This document shows positions 25,862 through 34,210 of a stretch of DNA of 64,000 nucleotides, piece after piece (position 1 is the first letter of the stretch; each line of letters opens with the position of its first letter). The notes under the pieces are model-generated. The model was not told the origin of the DNA. It worked only from the letters and a program-made list of their open reading frames with translations, and searched no databases. A program made the position numbers and the translations under genes. The stretch is from Massilia sp. CFBP 13721 (GTDB lineage Bacteria; Pseudomonadota; Gammaproteobacteria; Burkholderiales; Burkholderiaceae_D). Where the stretch lies: NCBI RefSeq assembly GCF_014842025.1, contig NZ_JACYUY010000027.1:17805-81804 (forward strand), in the 5' to 3' direction.

Positions 25862-27160
25862 ATGCAGACGGTCCAGGAACTCTACGAAGCCAGGCGCGGC
25901 AGCGCCCTCGATGCGCTGGTGCACCTGCGCGACGACGACATGATCATCGTGCCGACCGGCGTCGGCGAACCGCCGACCCTGCTCACCGCACTGTCGAACG
26001 AACGCACGCGCTGGCGCAACGTGCGCGTGGCGCAGATCCTGGCGATGCGCAAATACGGCTACTTTGACCAGGACACGGCGCAGCACGTGCGCCACGCCGC
26101 CCTCTTCTTCGGCGGCGCCTCGCGCGCCAGCGGCCAGGGCGGCTGGTGCGATTTCATCCCGAACTATTTTTCCGAAATTCCCACCCTGATCGAGCGCGGC
26201 CTGATGCCGGCCGACGTCGTCTTCGCGATGGCCTCGAGCATGAACGCGCAAGGCTATTTTGCCCTCAGCCTGGGCGCCGACTACACCATGGCGGCGCTCG
26301 CCAGGGCGCGCGTCGTGGTGCTGGAGGTCAATCCGAACGTGCCTTTCGCCCATGGCAACTGCCACGTCCATATTTCGCAGGTAACGGGCCTGGTCGAAAG
26401 CAGCGAGCCGATCCTCGAAGTCGGCCTGCCAGCCATCGGTCCGGTGCAGGAAGCGATCGGCAAGTACGTGGCCGACATGATCGAAGACGGCTCGACCCTG
26501 CAGATCGGCTATGGCGGCATCCCGGATGCGGTGGTGATGCAGCTGACTCATAAGCACGACCTCGGCGTGCACACCGAAATGATCGGCGACGGCATCCTGA
26601 CGCTGGTCGAATGCGGGGCCGTGACCAACCGCCGCAAAACGCTGCTGCCGGGGAAGATGGTGGCGACCTTCGCGCTCGGCTCGCGCCGCCTGTACGACTT
26701 CATGCACCACAATCCGATGCTGGAAATGCACCCGTCGAATTTTACCAACGACCCGTACATCGCCGGCCAGAACGACAAGCTCGTCTCGATCAATGCCAGC
26801 CTGCAGGTCGACCTGCTCGGCCAGTGCGGCAGCGAGAGCATTGCCCACCTGCCCTATTCCGGCACCGGCGGCCAGGTTGACTTCGTGCGCGCCGCCAACC
26901 GCTCGCGCGGCGGCAAGTCCTTCATCGTGCTGCCCTCCACCGCCAAGGACGGCACGATTTCGCGCATCGTGCCGACGCTCACGCCCGGCACCCACGCCAC
27001 CACCAGCAAGAACGACGTCAATTACGTTGTCACCGAATACGGCGTAGCCCAGCTGCGCGGCAAATCGGCAAAACAGCGGGCGCAGGAACTGATTGCCATC
27101 GCGCACCCGGATTTCCGCGCCGAATTGCGGGCCGAGGCGAACCGGATGTGCGTGTTCTGA
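25862..27160 (+). CDS. Acetyl-CoA hydrolase/CoA-transferase family protein
   Basis: A 432-residue cytoplasmic enzyme with both CoA-transferase domains. The N-terminal domain contains IIVPTGVGEPPTLL. The C-terminal domain contains IGYGGIPDAVV, the catalytic-type Glu239 in GVHTEMIGDG, YSGTGGQVDFVRAA, and a terminal VTEYGVAQLRGKS. This pattern is that of 4-hydroxybutyrate/butyryl-CoA:acetate CoA-transferases and acetyl-CoA hydrolases, which move CoA between short acyl groups. Substrate cannot be read from sequence. ATG 25862 follows GGAGAC and is preferred to longer ORF starts. The next gene (DsbA-like) begins 118 bp downstream and is probably separate. Confidence 0.88.
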   Translation: MQTVQELYEARRGSALDALVHLRDDDMIIVPTGVGEPPTLLTALSNERTRWRNVRVAQILAMRKYGYFDQDTAQHVRHAALFFGGASRASGQGGWCDFIPNYFSEIPTLIERGLMPADVVFAMASSMNAQGYFALSLGADYTMAALARARVVVLEVNPNVPFAHGNCHVHISQVTGLVESSEPILEVGLPAIGPVQEAIGKYVADMIEDGSTLQIGYGGIPDAVVMQLTHKHDLGVHTEMIGDGILTLVECGAVTNRRKTLLPGKMVATFALGSRRLYDFMHHNPMLEMHPSNFTNDPYIAGQNDKLVSINASLQVDLLGQCGSESIAHLPYSGTGGQVDFVRAANRSRGGKSFIVLPSTAKDGTISRIVPTLTPGTHATTSKNDVNYVVTEYGVAQLRGKSAKQRAQELIAIAHPDFRAELRAEANRMCVF

Positions 27161-27278
27161 ACGTCTGTGCTGAATGCCTGCGCCAACCGGGCGATCAGTA
27201 ATGGTCGGAAACGCGCGGCAAGCGCGAGTGTTGCGTGCCATGATGACCTCCTCAGCAGGCTTGAATACAGGAGGAAAG

Positions 27279-27806
27279 ATGAGCAACAGCATCAAGATCG
27301 AAGAACATGACCACCTGCGCGGAAAGCGTGATGCCGAGGTCGTCCTCGTCGAATACGGCGATTTCCAGTGCCCTTATTGCGCAAGGGCCCATGCGGCGCT
27401 GAGCGAGCTGATGCGCCGGCATGGCGGACGCGTGGCCCTGGTCTACCGCCACCTGCCGCTGGTCGACCTGCACCCCTTCGCCTTCGCCGCGGCGCAAGCG
27501 GCCGAGGCTGCCGGTGCGCAGGGCAAGTTCTGGGAGATGCACGACGCCCTGTTCGAGAACCAGGGCATGTTCGACGAAGACGCCTTGCCGGCGGTGGCGT
27601 CCAGCCTGGGCCTGGATGCGCAGCGTTTTGCGCGCGAGTTCGACGAAGGCAAGCACGCCGGTCGGGTCGAGGCGGATGCCGAGGGGGGCCGCGCGCTGGG
27701 GGCGCATGGGACGCCGACCTTCTTCATCAATGGCAAGCGCTATCACGGGGATTCGGATCATGCGTCGCTGGCGAAGGCGATCGAGGAAGCGCTGGGCGAT
27801 GCCTGA
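27279..27806 (+). CDS. Cytoplasmic DsbA-family thioredoxin-fold protein
   Basis: A 175-residue thioredoxin-fold protein without a signal peptide. The redox motif CPYC (Cys31-Cys34) follows VEYGDFQ. A helical insert follows (AQAAEAAGAQGKFWEMHDALF), then the cis-Pro loop GTPTFFING. This layout is that of DsbA/FrnE-like or thioredoxin_4 proteins found in the cytoplasm. It probably acts as a thiol oxidoreductase in stress protection; the partner is unknown. GGAGG lies six bases before ATG 27279. It converges on hppA with an 80-bp gap. Confidence 0.87.
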   Translation: MSNSIKIEEHDHLRGKRDAEVVLVEYGDFQCPYCARAHAALSELMRRHGGRVALVYRHLPLVDLHPFAFAAAQAAEAAGAQGKFWEMHDALFENQGMFDEDALPAVASSLGLDAQRFAREFDEGKHAGRVEADAEGGRALGAHGTPTFFINGKRYHGDSDHASLAKAIEEALGDA

Positions 27807-27886
27807 GGCGGCAGGCTCCAGCGCTCACTCTTGCCACTGACCGTAGCACACCGGCAACTGCGCCGGTAAGCCATCACAAGCGCCGA

Positions 27887-30052
27887 TCAATGCCGCTCTT
27901 GCGGCTCTTGCGCCACCGTCGTGCGCGCCGCGGCGCTGGCCGGTTGCATGCCGTTCTGGGCGCCCGGCTTGGGCGACCATTTCAGTTGGGCGACGTCCGG
28001 TTCCGACACGGCCACCCAGCCCGCGGCCGGCAGCAGCGGCACCATCAGCAGCGCGACGATGTTGATGATCTTGATGAGCGGGTTGACGGCGGGGCCGGCC
28101 GTGTCCTTGTAGGGGTCGCCGACGGTGTCGCCGGTGACGGCCGCCTTGTGCGTGTCCGAGCCCTTGCCGCCGAAATTGCCGTCCTCGATGTATTTCTTGG
28201 CGTTGTCCCAGGCGCCGCCGCCGGTCGTCATCGAAATCGCCACGAACAGGCCGGTGATGATGGTGCCCATCAGCAGGCCACCGAGCGCCGCCGGTCCGAG
28301 CAGCATGCCGACCGCCACCGGCACCACCACAGGCAGCAGCGAGGGGATGATCATTTCGCGAATCGCCGAGGCCGTCAGCATGTCGACCGCCTTGTGGTAC
28401 TCGGGCTTGCCGGTGCCGGCCATGATGCCCTTGATGTCGCGGAACTGGCGCCGCACCTCGACCACGACCGCCCCGGCCGCGCGCCCCACCGCTTCCATCG
28501 CCATCGCCCCGAACAGGTAGGGAATCAGGCCGCCGATGAACAGGCCGACGATCACCATCGGGTTCGACAACTCGAAGGCCATCGACATGCCGGCCGTATC
28601 GAGCGCGTGGCTGTAGTCGGCAAACAGTACCAGCGCGGCCAGGCCGGCCGAGCCAATCGCATAGCCCTTGGTGACGGCCTTGGTGGTGTTGCCCACCGCA
28701 TCGAGCGGGTCGGTGATGGCGCGCACCGAGTCCGGCATGCCGCTCATCTCGGCGATGCCGCCGGCGTTGTCGGTGATCGGGCCGTAGGCGTCGAGGGCGA
28801 CGATGATGCCGGCCATGGACAGCATCGAGGTCGCCGCGATCGCGATCCCGTACAGCTGGCCAAGCTGGTAAGCCACCAGGATGGCGATGCAGACCACCAG
28901 CACCGGATACGCGGTCGACTTCATCGACACGCCCAGGCCGGCGATGATGTTGGTGCCGTGGCCGGTGGTGGAGGCTTCGGCGATGTGGCGCACCGGCTTG
29001 AAGTCGGTGCCGGTGTAGTACTCGGTGATATAGACCATCAGGCCGGTCAGCACGATGCCGACGATGGCGCACCCCAGCATGCTGCCGCGCATGACGCTGT
29101 CGTCCCACACCAGCCAGGTGACGACGATGAAGCCGACCAGCGACAGGCCGGCGGCCCACCACAGGCCCGTGTACAGGGCCGACATGATCTTGCGCCCCGG
29201 ACGGGCACGCACCATCGAGCAGCCGACGATCGAGCCGATGATCGACACCGCGCCCAGCAGCAGCGGATAGACGACGGCCGCGCCATTTTCTCCGCCGACC
29301 AGCAGGGCGCCGAGCAGCATGGTGGCGATCAGGGTGACGACATAGGTTTCGAACAGGTCGGCCGCCATGCCGGCGCAGTCGCCGACGTTGTCGCCGACGT
29401 TATCGGCGATCACGGCCGGGTTGCGCGGGTCGTCTTCGGGGATGCCGGCTTCCACTTTACCGACCAGGTCGGCGCCGACATCGGCGCCCTTGGTGAAGAT
29501 GCCGCCGCCCAAACGCGCGAAGATGGAAATGAGCGAGGCGCCAAACGCGAGGCCGATCAGCGGCTCGATCACGGCGTGGCGCGTCTGGCTGCCGCCGCCG
29601 GTGGCGGTGAGGTACCAGTAAAACAGGGTCACGCCCAGCAGGCCCAGGCCGACCACCAGCATGCCGGTGATCGCCCCGCCCTTGAAGGCGACGCCGAGCG
29701 CCTGGTTCAGGCCGGTTGCGGCGGCCTGGGCGGTGCGCACGTTGGCGCGCACCGAGACGTTCATGCCGATGAAGCCGCAGGCGCCCGAGAGCACGGCGCC
29801 GGCGAAGAAGCCGAGCGCGGTGCGGCCGCCCAGCAGAGCGTAGATGGCAACCAGCAAGACCAGCCCGACGATGCCGATGGTGCGGTATTGGCGCCCGAGG
29901 TAGGCCGAGGCGCCTTCCTGGATGGCTTGCGCGATTTCCTGCATGCGCGCGTTGCCGGGGTCCTGCTTGAGAATCCAGGCGCGGGCCCAGAGCCCGTAGA
30001 GTACCGCGATGACGCCGCATGCCACGGCAAACGCGAGATAGTTTGCAGCCAT
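27887..30052 (-). CDS. hppA: Membrane-bound proton-translocating pyrophosphatase
   Basis: A 721-residue protein with about 16 membrane segments. It hydrolyses pyrophosphate and pumps H+ across the inner membrane. The family motifs are seen: GGIFTKGADVGADLVGKVE, EDDPRNPAVIADNVGDNVGD and the C-terminal GGAWDNAKKYIE plus TVGDPYKDTAGPA. The GNTTKAVTKG stretch carries Lys where K+-dependent members have Ala, which marks the K+-independent H+-pumping class. Length is typical for proteobacteria. The last ~30 residues (AQLKWSPKPGAQNG onward) are a poorly conserved tail. It is transcribed alone, upstream of the adk block on the same strand. Confidence 0.95.
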   Translation of the reverse strand: MAANYLAFAVACGVIAVLYGLWARAWILKQDPGNARMQEIAQAIQEGASAYLGRQYRTIGIVGLVLLVAIYALLGGRTALGFFAGAVLSGACGFIGMNVSVRANVRTAQAAATGLNQALGVAFKGGAITGMLVVGLGLLGVTLFYWYLTATGGGSQTRHAVIEPLIGLAFGASLISIFARLGGGIFTKGADVGADLVGKVEAGIPEDDPRNPAVIADNVGDNVGDCAGMAADLFETYVVTLIATMLLGALLVGGENGAAVVYPLLLGAVSIIGSIVGCSMVRARPGRKIMSALYTGLWWAAGLSLVGFIVVTWLVWDDSVMRGSMLGCAIVGIVLTGLMVYITEYYTGTDFKPVRHIAEASTTGHGTNIIAGLGVSMKSTAYPVLVVCIAILVAYQLGQLYGIAIAATSMLSMAGIIVALDAYGPITDNAGGIAEMSGMPDSVRAITDPLDAVGNTTKAVTKGYAIGSAGLAALVLFADYSHALDTAGMSMAFELSNPMVIVGLFIGGLIPYLFGAMAMEAVGRAAGAVVVEVRRQFRDIKGIMAGTGKPEYHKAVDMLTASAIREMIIPSLLPVVVPVAVGMLLGPAALGGLLMGTIITGLFVAISMTTGGGAWDNAKKYIEDGNFGGKGSDTHKAAVTGDTVGDPYKDTAGPAVNPLIKIINIVALLMVPLLPAAGWVAVSEPDVAQLKWSPKPGAQNGMQPASAAARTTVAQEPQERH

Positions 30053-30197
30053 ATCGTCCCCTTAGTTTTTAGATCAAGTCACAACAACACAACGAAAGAT
30101 GTCCACCTCTTCGGCGAAGCAGTCTGACTCACTGCGTACTGCAAAACTTTGATTCAAACCAGCGGTGCGACGGATGGCGATGCGGTCATCCGGGACG

Positions 30198-30223
30198 AAA
30201 AAAAAGCGGACATCGCTGTCCGC
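30198..30223 (-). terminator. Rho-independent terminator after adk
   Basis: On the minus strand the stem GCGGAC/GTCCGC with a 6-nt loop is followed by eight T residues. It lies 8 bp after the adk stop codon and ends the leftward operon. Confidence 0.92.
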
Positions 30224-30230
30224 CCTGGTA

Positions 30231-30887
30231 TTACTCCGAGAGCGCGGCAAACGCCGCGTCGCGTACTTGTTCGACTGGTCCCACGCCGGTGATCTTGCGG
30301 TACTTCGGCGCGCCAGGCAGGCCCGACTGGGCCCATTTGTTGTAATAGCCGAGCAGCACTTCGGTCTGGTTATGGTAGACCGACAGGCGCTTCTTGACGG
30401 TTTCTTCCTTGTCGTCGTCGCGCTGGACCAGCGGCTCGCCGGTAACGTCGTCGACGTCGGCCACTTTCGGCGGGTTGAACTTGGTGTGGTACACGCGGCC
30501 CGAGGCGGCGTGCGAGCGGCGGCCGCTCATGCGCTCGACGATCAGTTCGTCGGGCACGTCGATTTCCAGCACGTAGTCGACATTGATGCCGTTGTCCTTC
30601 ATGGCGTCGGCCTGCGCGATGGTGCGCGGGAAGCCGTCGAACAGGTAGCCGTTGGCGCAATCGGCTTCCTGCAGGCGGTCCTTGACCAGCCCGATCATGA
30701 TGTCGTCGGACACGAGTCCGCCTGCGTCCATTACTTTTTTCGCCGCCAGGCCCAGCTCGGTGCCGGCCTTGATCGCCGCGCGCAGCATGTCGCCGGTCGA
30801 GATTTGCGGGATATTGTATTTTTCCTTGATGAAGTTAGCCTGGGTGCCTTTGCCGGCGCCAGGCGCTCCTAACAGAATGAGACGCAT
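30231..30887 (-). CDS. adk: Adenylate kinase
   Basis: A 218-residue cytoplasmic enzyme converting ATP + AMP to 2 ADP. The P-loop GAPGAGKGTQ is at residues 7-16. The AMP site STGDMLRAA, the DGFPRT motif and the long-form LID domain (GRRSHAASGRVYHTKFNPPK) are all present. The LID has no zinc-binding cysteines, as in other Gram-negative long-type enzymes. Length is as in E. coli (214) within a few residues. It lies 185 bp downstream of kdsB and is closed by its own strong terminator. Confidence 0.98.
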   Translation of the reverse strand: MRLILLGAPGAGKGTQANFIKEKYNIPQISTGDMLRAAIKAGTELGLAAKKVMDAGGLVSDDIMIGLVKDRLQEADCANGYLFDGFPRTIAQADAMKDNGINVDYVLEIDVPDELIVERMSGRRSHAASGRVYHTKFNPPKVADVDDVTGEPLVQRDDDKEETVKKRLSVYHNQTEVLLGYYNKWAQSGLPGAPKYRKITGVGPVEQVRDAAFAALSE

Positions 30888-31072
30888 GAAAAATTCCTAA
30901 AGCAATGAATGTTGAAATTTGTAATTGTGTTGGCAACAAATGCGGATTGATGCATATCTGACTACCTTGGTACGAAACTTACCACAAAAGTAAGCCCCGA
31001 CGCCAATCCCGGCGGTTGATAATCACTTTATTGAGATACCGCAGTGAGTCCGTTAATCAATTGCCATACAGA

Positions 31073-31825
31073 TCAAGATGGGAAGTGCAAACGCACCCGC
31101 GCCAGGTCTTCCGGCGTGTCGACACCGCCCTCGGGCGCGCTGTCGGTGACGTGGACCGCGATCGGGTAGCCATGCCAGAGCACGCGCAACTGTTCGAGTG
31201 CTTCGGCCTGTTCCAGCGGCGCCGGTTCGAGTCCCGGATAGGCTTGCAGGAAGGCGTTACTGTAGGCATACAGGCCGATATGGCGCAGCGGCGCATCGCC
31301 GGGCGGCAACGTGTAGCGGGTGGCGGCAAAGGCGTCGCGGTGCCAGGGAATGCTGGCGCGCGAGAAATACAATGCCCTGCCCGCCTTGTCGAGCACGACC
31401 TTGACGACGTTCGGGTTGAACACGTCGGCCGCCGCGTGCAGCGGATGGGCGCAGGTGGCCATCGGCACCTGTTCTCCGATGCGGCTGGCGCAGGCCGCCA
31501 GCAGGGCCGGGTCGATCAGCGGCTCGTCGCCCTGCAGGTTAACCACGACCTCTTCCATGCCCAGGCCCAGATCGCGCGCCACTTCGGCGATGCGGTCGGT
31601 GCCGGACGGATGGTCGCTGCGCGTCATGCGCGCCTCGACGCCATGCGCGGCGCAGGCGGCCAGGATGTCCGGGTGGTCGGTGGCGACGACGATGCGCGCG
31701 GCGCCGGATGCGCGGGCGCGTTCGGCCACGCGCACCACCATCGGCTTGCCGCCGAGGTCGGCGAGCGGCTTGTTCGGCAGGCGCGTCGAGGCCAGCCGCG
31801 CCGGGATGATGACGGTAAAGCTCAT
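31073..31825 (-). CDS. kdsB: 3-deoxy-manno-octulosonate cytidylyltransferase
   Basis: A 250-residue cytoplasmic enzyme activating Kdo as CMP-Kdo for lipid A-core assembly. Motifs: VIIPARLASTRLPNKPLADLGGKPM at the N terminus (nucleotide binding), ATDHPDI, NLQGDEPLIDP and GLYAYSNAFLQAY. Length is the family norm. It starts 10 bp after the Trm112 gene and lies in the exbB-exbD-lpxK-trm112-kdsB run common in Burkholderiales, so LPS synthesis and energy-transducer genes are co-transcribed. Confidence 0.97.
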   Translation of the reverse strand: MSFTVIIPARLASTRLPNKPLADLGGKPMVVRVAERARASGAARIVVATDHPDILAACAAHGVEARMTRSDHPSGTDRIAEVARDLGLGMEEVVVNLQGDEPLIDPALLAACASRIGEQVPMATCAHPLHAAADVFNPNVVKVVLDKAGRALYFSRASIPWHRDAFAATRYTLPPGDAPLRHIGLYAYSNAFLQAYPGLEPAPLEQAEALEQLRVLWHGYPIAVHVTDSAPEGGVDTPEDLARVRLHFPS

Positions 31826-31835
31826 CGCGCCCCGC

Positions 31836-32006
31836 TTAAACAGGCTCGACCTTGCGTGCCTGGTCGGCCCACATGATCGGAATGCCGTCGCGGATCGGAT
31901 AGGCCAGGCGGTCGGGGCGGCACGTCAGTTCCTGGGCCTTCTTATCGTATTCGAGCGGTCCCTTGCACAACGGGCAGACCAGGATATCAAGCAGGCGAGC
32001 GTCCAC
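31836..32006 (-). CDS. Trm112 family protein (YcaR-like)
   Basis: A 56-residue zinc-ribbon-like protein beginning VDARLLDILVCPLCKGPLEY. The CPLC pair (11-14), a later Cys29 and the closing YPIRDGIPIMW segment are the family hallmark. I use GTG 32006 because GGAG lies eight bases before it and the family starts here; a longer frame would extend into lpxK. It overlaps the end of lpxK by 20 bp, so translation is coupled. Family members in eukaryotes activate methyltransferases; the bacterial role is not settled. Confidence 0.93.
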   Translation of the reverse strand: MDARLLDILVCPLCKGPLEYDKKAQELTCRPDRLAYPIRDGIPIMWADQARKVEPV

Positions 32007-33024
32007 GACATTTCTCCACAATATGTTCGGCCAGGGCGGCATCGATGCGCGCCGTGACCGGAACGGTCCACAAGCGTGGATCGTCCTTCAGGTTTTCAAG
32101 TTGCCCACATTTTACTGCATCCTTCTCCGTGATCAGGATGACATCCGCGTCGACGTCCGCAAACGGGTTGTCGCGGAAATCATAATGGTCGGGCAAGGGC
32201 AGTTCGGCAAAGGCCAGGCCGGCGCCGCGCAGCATGGCGAAGAAGCGGCCCGGGTTGCCGATCCCGGCCGCCGCCAGCACACGCCGGCCGGCAAAGGCGG
32301 CCAAGGGCAAGCGCTCGGCCGGGTTGTTCAACCGTTCGGCAACCTCGCCGATCAATTGCATTTGATACGGCGTGGCGCCGACACTAGCCGCCAGCGCGGG
32401 CGTGATCTCCGCTGCGTTGACGACAGTAAAATCGCGGCGGCGCGATGGCGCCTCGCGCAGCGGACCGGCCGGCAGCAGCCAGCCATTGCCGACGCCGCGG
32501 CCATCGAACAGCACGACCTCGATGTCGCGCGCCAGCGCGTAATGCTGCAAGCCATCGTCGGTGATCAGGACGTCAACCTCGGGATGGGCGGCCAGCAGCG
32601 CCCTGCCCGCCTCGACGCGCTCCCGCGCAACGACCACCGGCACCTTGGCGCGGCGTGCAATCAGCAGCGGCTCGTCGCCCACCTCGAGCGTATTCGACTG
32701 GAGCGTCACCGCGCGTGGCGCCTCGCCCTCGGCGCCATGGCCGCGCGAAATTACCCCTGGCTTGAAACCCGCTTCGAGCAGGGCTTGCGCCAGCCAGATC
32801 GTCAGCGGTGTCTTGCCGGTACCGCCAATAAAGATATTACCGACCACAATCACCGGCACCGGCAAGCGCCCCGCGCGCTTGATGCCGAGGCGGTAGAGCG
32901 TGGCGCGCAGGCTTGAGAGCAGCCGGAACAGCAGGGAAACCGGCCACAGCGCGCAGGCGAGCGGTCCGCGGCGCAGCCAGGCGCGCGTCATGATCGATTC
33001 GAGGGAATTGTTTTTCGCAGACAT
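31987..33024 (-). CDS. lpxK: Tetraacyldisaccharide 4'-kinase
   Basis: A 345-residue inner-membrane-associated kinase that phosphorylates the lipid A precursor. The P-loop is GNIFIGGTGKTPL at about residues 62-74. SRGHG, the DVLITDDGLQHYAL motif and a membrane-binding N-terminal helix (LACALWPVSLLFRLLSSL) are typical. Length is slightly over the usual 330. Its 3' end overlaps the Trm112 gene by 20 bp. It is preceded by exbD with a 46-bp gap, the usual arrangement in this group (MsbA is absent here). Confidence 0.96.
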   Translation of the reverse strand: MSAKNNSLESIMTRAWLRRGPLACALWPVSLLFRLLSSLRATLYRLGIKRAGRLPVPVIVVGNIFIGGTGKTPLTIWLAQALLEAGFKPGVISRGHGAEGEAPRAVTLQSNTLEVGDEPLLIARRAKVPVVVARERVEAGRALLAAHPEVDVLITDDGLQHYALARDIEVVLFDGRGVGNGWLLPAGPLREAPSRRRDFTVVNAAEITPALAASVGATPYQMQLIGEVAERLNNPAERLPLAAFAGRRVLAAAGIGNPGRFFAMLRGAGLAFAELPLPDHYDFRDNPFADVDADVILITEKDAVKCGQLENLKDDPRLWTVPVTARIDAALAEHIVEKCRGRSPA

Positions 33025-33070
33025 ACGGGAAGGGGCAGTCCAGGCAGGCGTGCTGCCTGCCTGGTGCCGA

Positions 33071-33514
33071 TTACTTCTTGCCGCCGGTCTGGGCGGCGAA
33101 GGTCAGCTTGTCGTAGCCGGCCACGCGCGCCGCTTCCAGCACGTTGATCACCATCTGGTGCATGGCGAACTGGTCGGCATTGACGATGACGACCGGGTCG
33201 GCCACCGGCAGGCCGTTGGGGCCGGAACGCGCGGCCGCCTTCAGGTCGTCGGCGAGGCCGGCCACGCTGCTGAAGGAGACCGGCGTGTTGTTCACCGTGT
33301 AGTTACCCTTGGCATCGACCGTGACGTTGATCTCGAACGGCTTGTCGGCGACCTTGTCGGCCTCGGCGGTAGGCAGCGTGATCTGCAGTTCGGTGAACTT
33401 GCTGTAGGTGGTCGAGACCATCAGGAAGATGAGGACGACCAGCAGGACGTCGATGAACGGGATCAGGTTGATCTCCGGATCTTCGCGCTTGCGGCCGCGG
33501 CGGAAATCCATCAT
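33071..33514 (-). CDS. exbD: ExbD/TolR family biopolymer transport protein
   Basis: A 147-residue protein with one N-terminal membrane helix. The proton-path Asp lies in INLIPFIDVLLVVLIFLMV (the FIDV Asp), followed by a periplasmic domain. With ExbB it forms the proton-driven motor that powers TonB-dependent uptake. The first ATG overlaps the exbB stop (ATGA), with a second ATG three bases on. No tonB gene is adjacent. The btuB receptor at 48-50 kb in this window would be a client. TolR is the alternative, but no tol-pal genes are present. Confidence 0.92.
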   Translation of the reverse strand: MMDFRRGRKREDPEINLIPFIDVLLVVLIFLMVSTTYSKFTELQITLPTAEADKVADKPFEINVTVDAKGNYTVNNTPVSFSSVAGLADDLKAAARSGPNGLPVADPVVIVNADQFAMHQMVINVLEAARVAGYDKLTFAAQTGGKK

Positions 33515-34119
33515 TTGCGCGCCCCGTGGACGACGTCGACGAATTTCACGGCCTGCAGTTCCATGTCGACGATGAAGCTGTCGACCAGGGCGCGGAAGTG
33601 GCGGTAGGCCACCAGGGCCGGCATGGCGATGGCCAGGCCGAAGCCGGTGTTATACAGCGCCACCGAGATGCCGTGGGCAAGCTGCGCCGGATTGGCGCCG
33701 CCGGCGGCGTTTTGCGAACCGAAGATTTCGATCATGCCGACCACGGTGCCGAACAGGCCCATCAGCGGCGCCAGCGAAGCGATCGTGCCCAGCGTGGTGA
33801 GGAAACGCTCGAGCCCGTGCGAGACACCGCGGCCGGCTTCTTCGATCGATTCCTTCATCACCTCGCGCGGCGCGTCGACATTGCGCAGCGCGGCGGCGAG
33901 GACGGTGCCGAGCGGCGAGTTCTGCTCGAGGGTGTTGATGACGTCGGGGGTGGCCTTCTTGTTGCGGTGGACCTGGATGACTTCGCCAAGCAATTGCTTC
34001 GGCAAGATCTTTTCACGGCGCAGGTAAATCAGGCGTTCGATGATCAAGGCCAGGGCGACGATGGAGGCGATCAACAATGGCCAGATGGGCCAGCCTGCGG
34101 CTTGAAGAATGGCGAACAA
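33511..34119 (-). CDS. exbB: ExbB/TolQ family protein, TTG start
   Basis: A 202-residue protein with three membrane helices: LFAILQAAGWPIWPLLIASIVALALIIERL near the N terminus, and two around the conserved LTTLGTIASLAPLMGLFGTVVGMIEIF and ISVALYNTGFGLAIAMPALVAY. I set the start at TTG 34119. AGGAG lies five to six bases upstream, and the mature family sequence begins there. The longer ATG frame would run about 110 codons through the upstream repeat region and has no family similarity. It is the first gene of the leftward operon exbB-exbD-lpxK-trm112-kdsB. The 1.27-kb repeat array lies immediately upstream. Confidence 0.92.
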   Translation of the reverse strand: MFAILQAAGWPIWPLLIASIVALALIIERLIYLRREKILPKQLLGEVIQVHRNKKATPDVINTLEQNSPLGTVLAAALRNVDAPREVMKESIEEAGRGVSHGLERFLTTLGTIASLAPLMGLFGTVVGMIEIFGSQNAAGGANPAQLAHGISVALYNTGFGLAIAMPALVAYRHFRALVDSFIVDMELQAVKFVDVVHGARK

Positions 34120-34210
34120 GTGAACTCCTGAAGGGTAAAGAGAGGTGGAACCAAAGGATGAGAAGCGAATCCGGCAATGTAGCAAGTTGGCAGCAATGCG
34201 GCAAGTACAG

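Noticed and set aside
27850..27867. Terminator between the DsbA-like gene and hppA
   Set aside because: The ACCGGC/GCCGGT stem is only 6 bp and has no T-tract on either side.
27368..30127. 919-residue ORF antisense to the proton pyrophosphatase gene
   Set aside because: It is a shadow frame rich in Gly, Arg, His and Asp, and the opposite strand encodes a complete, well-conserved HppA.
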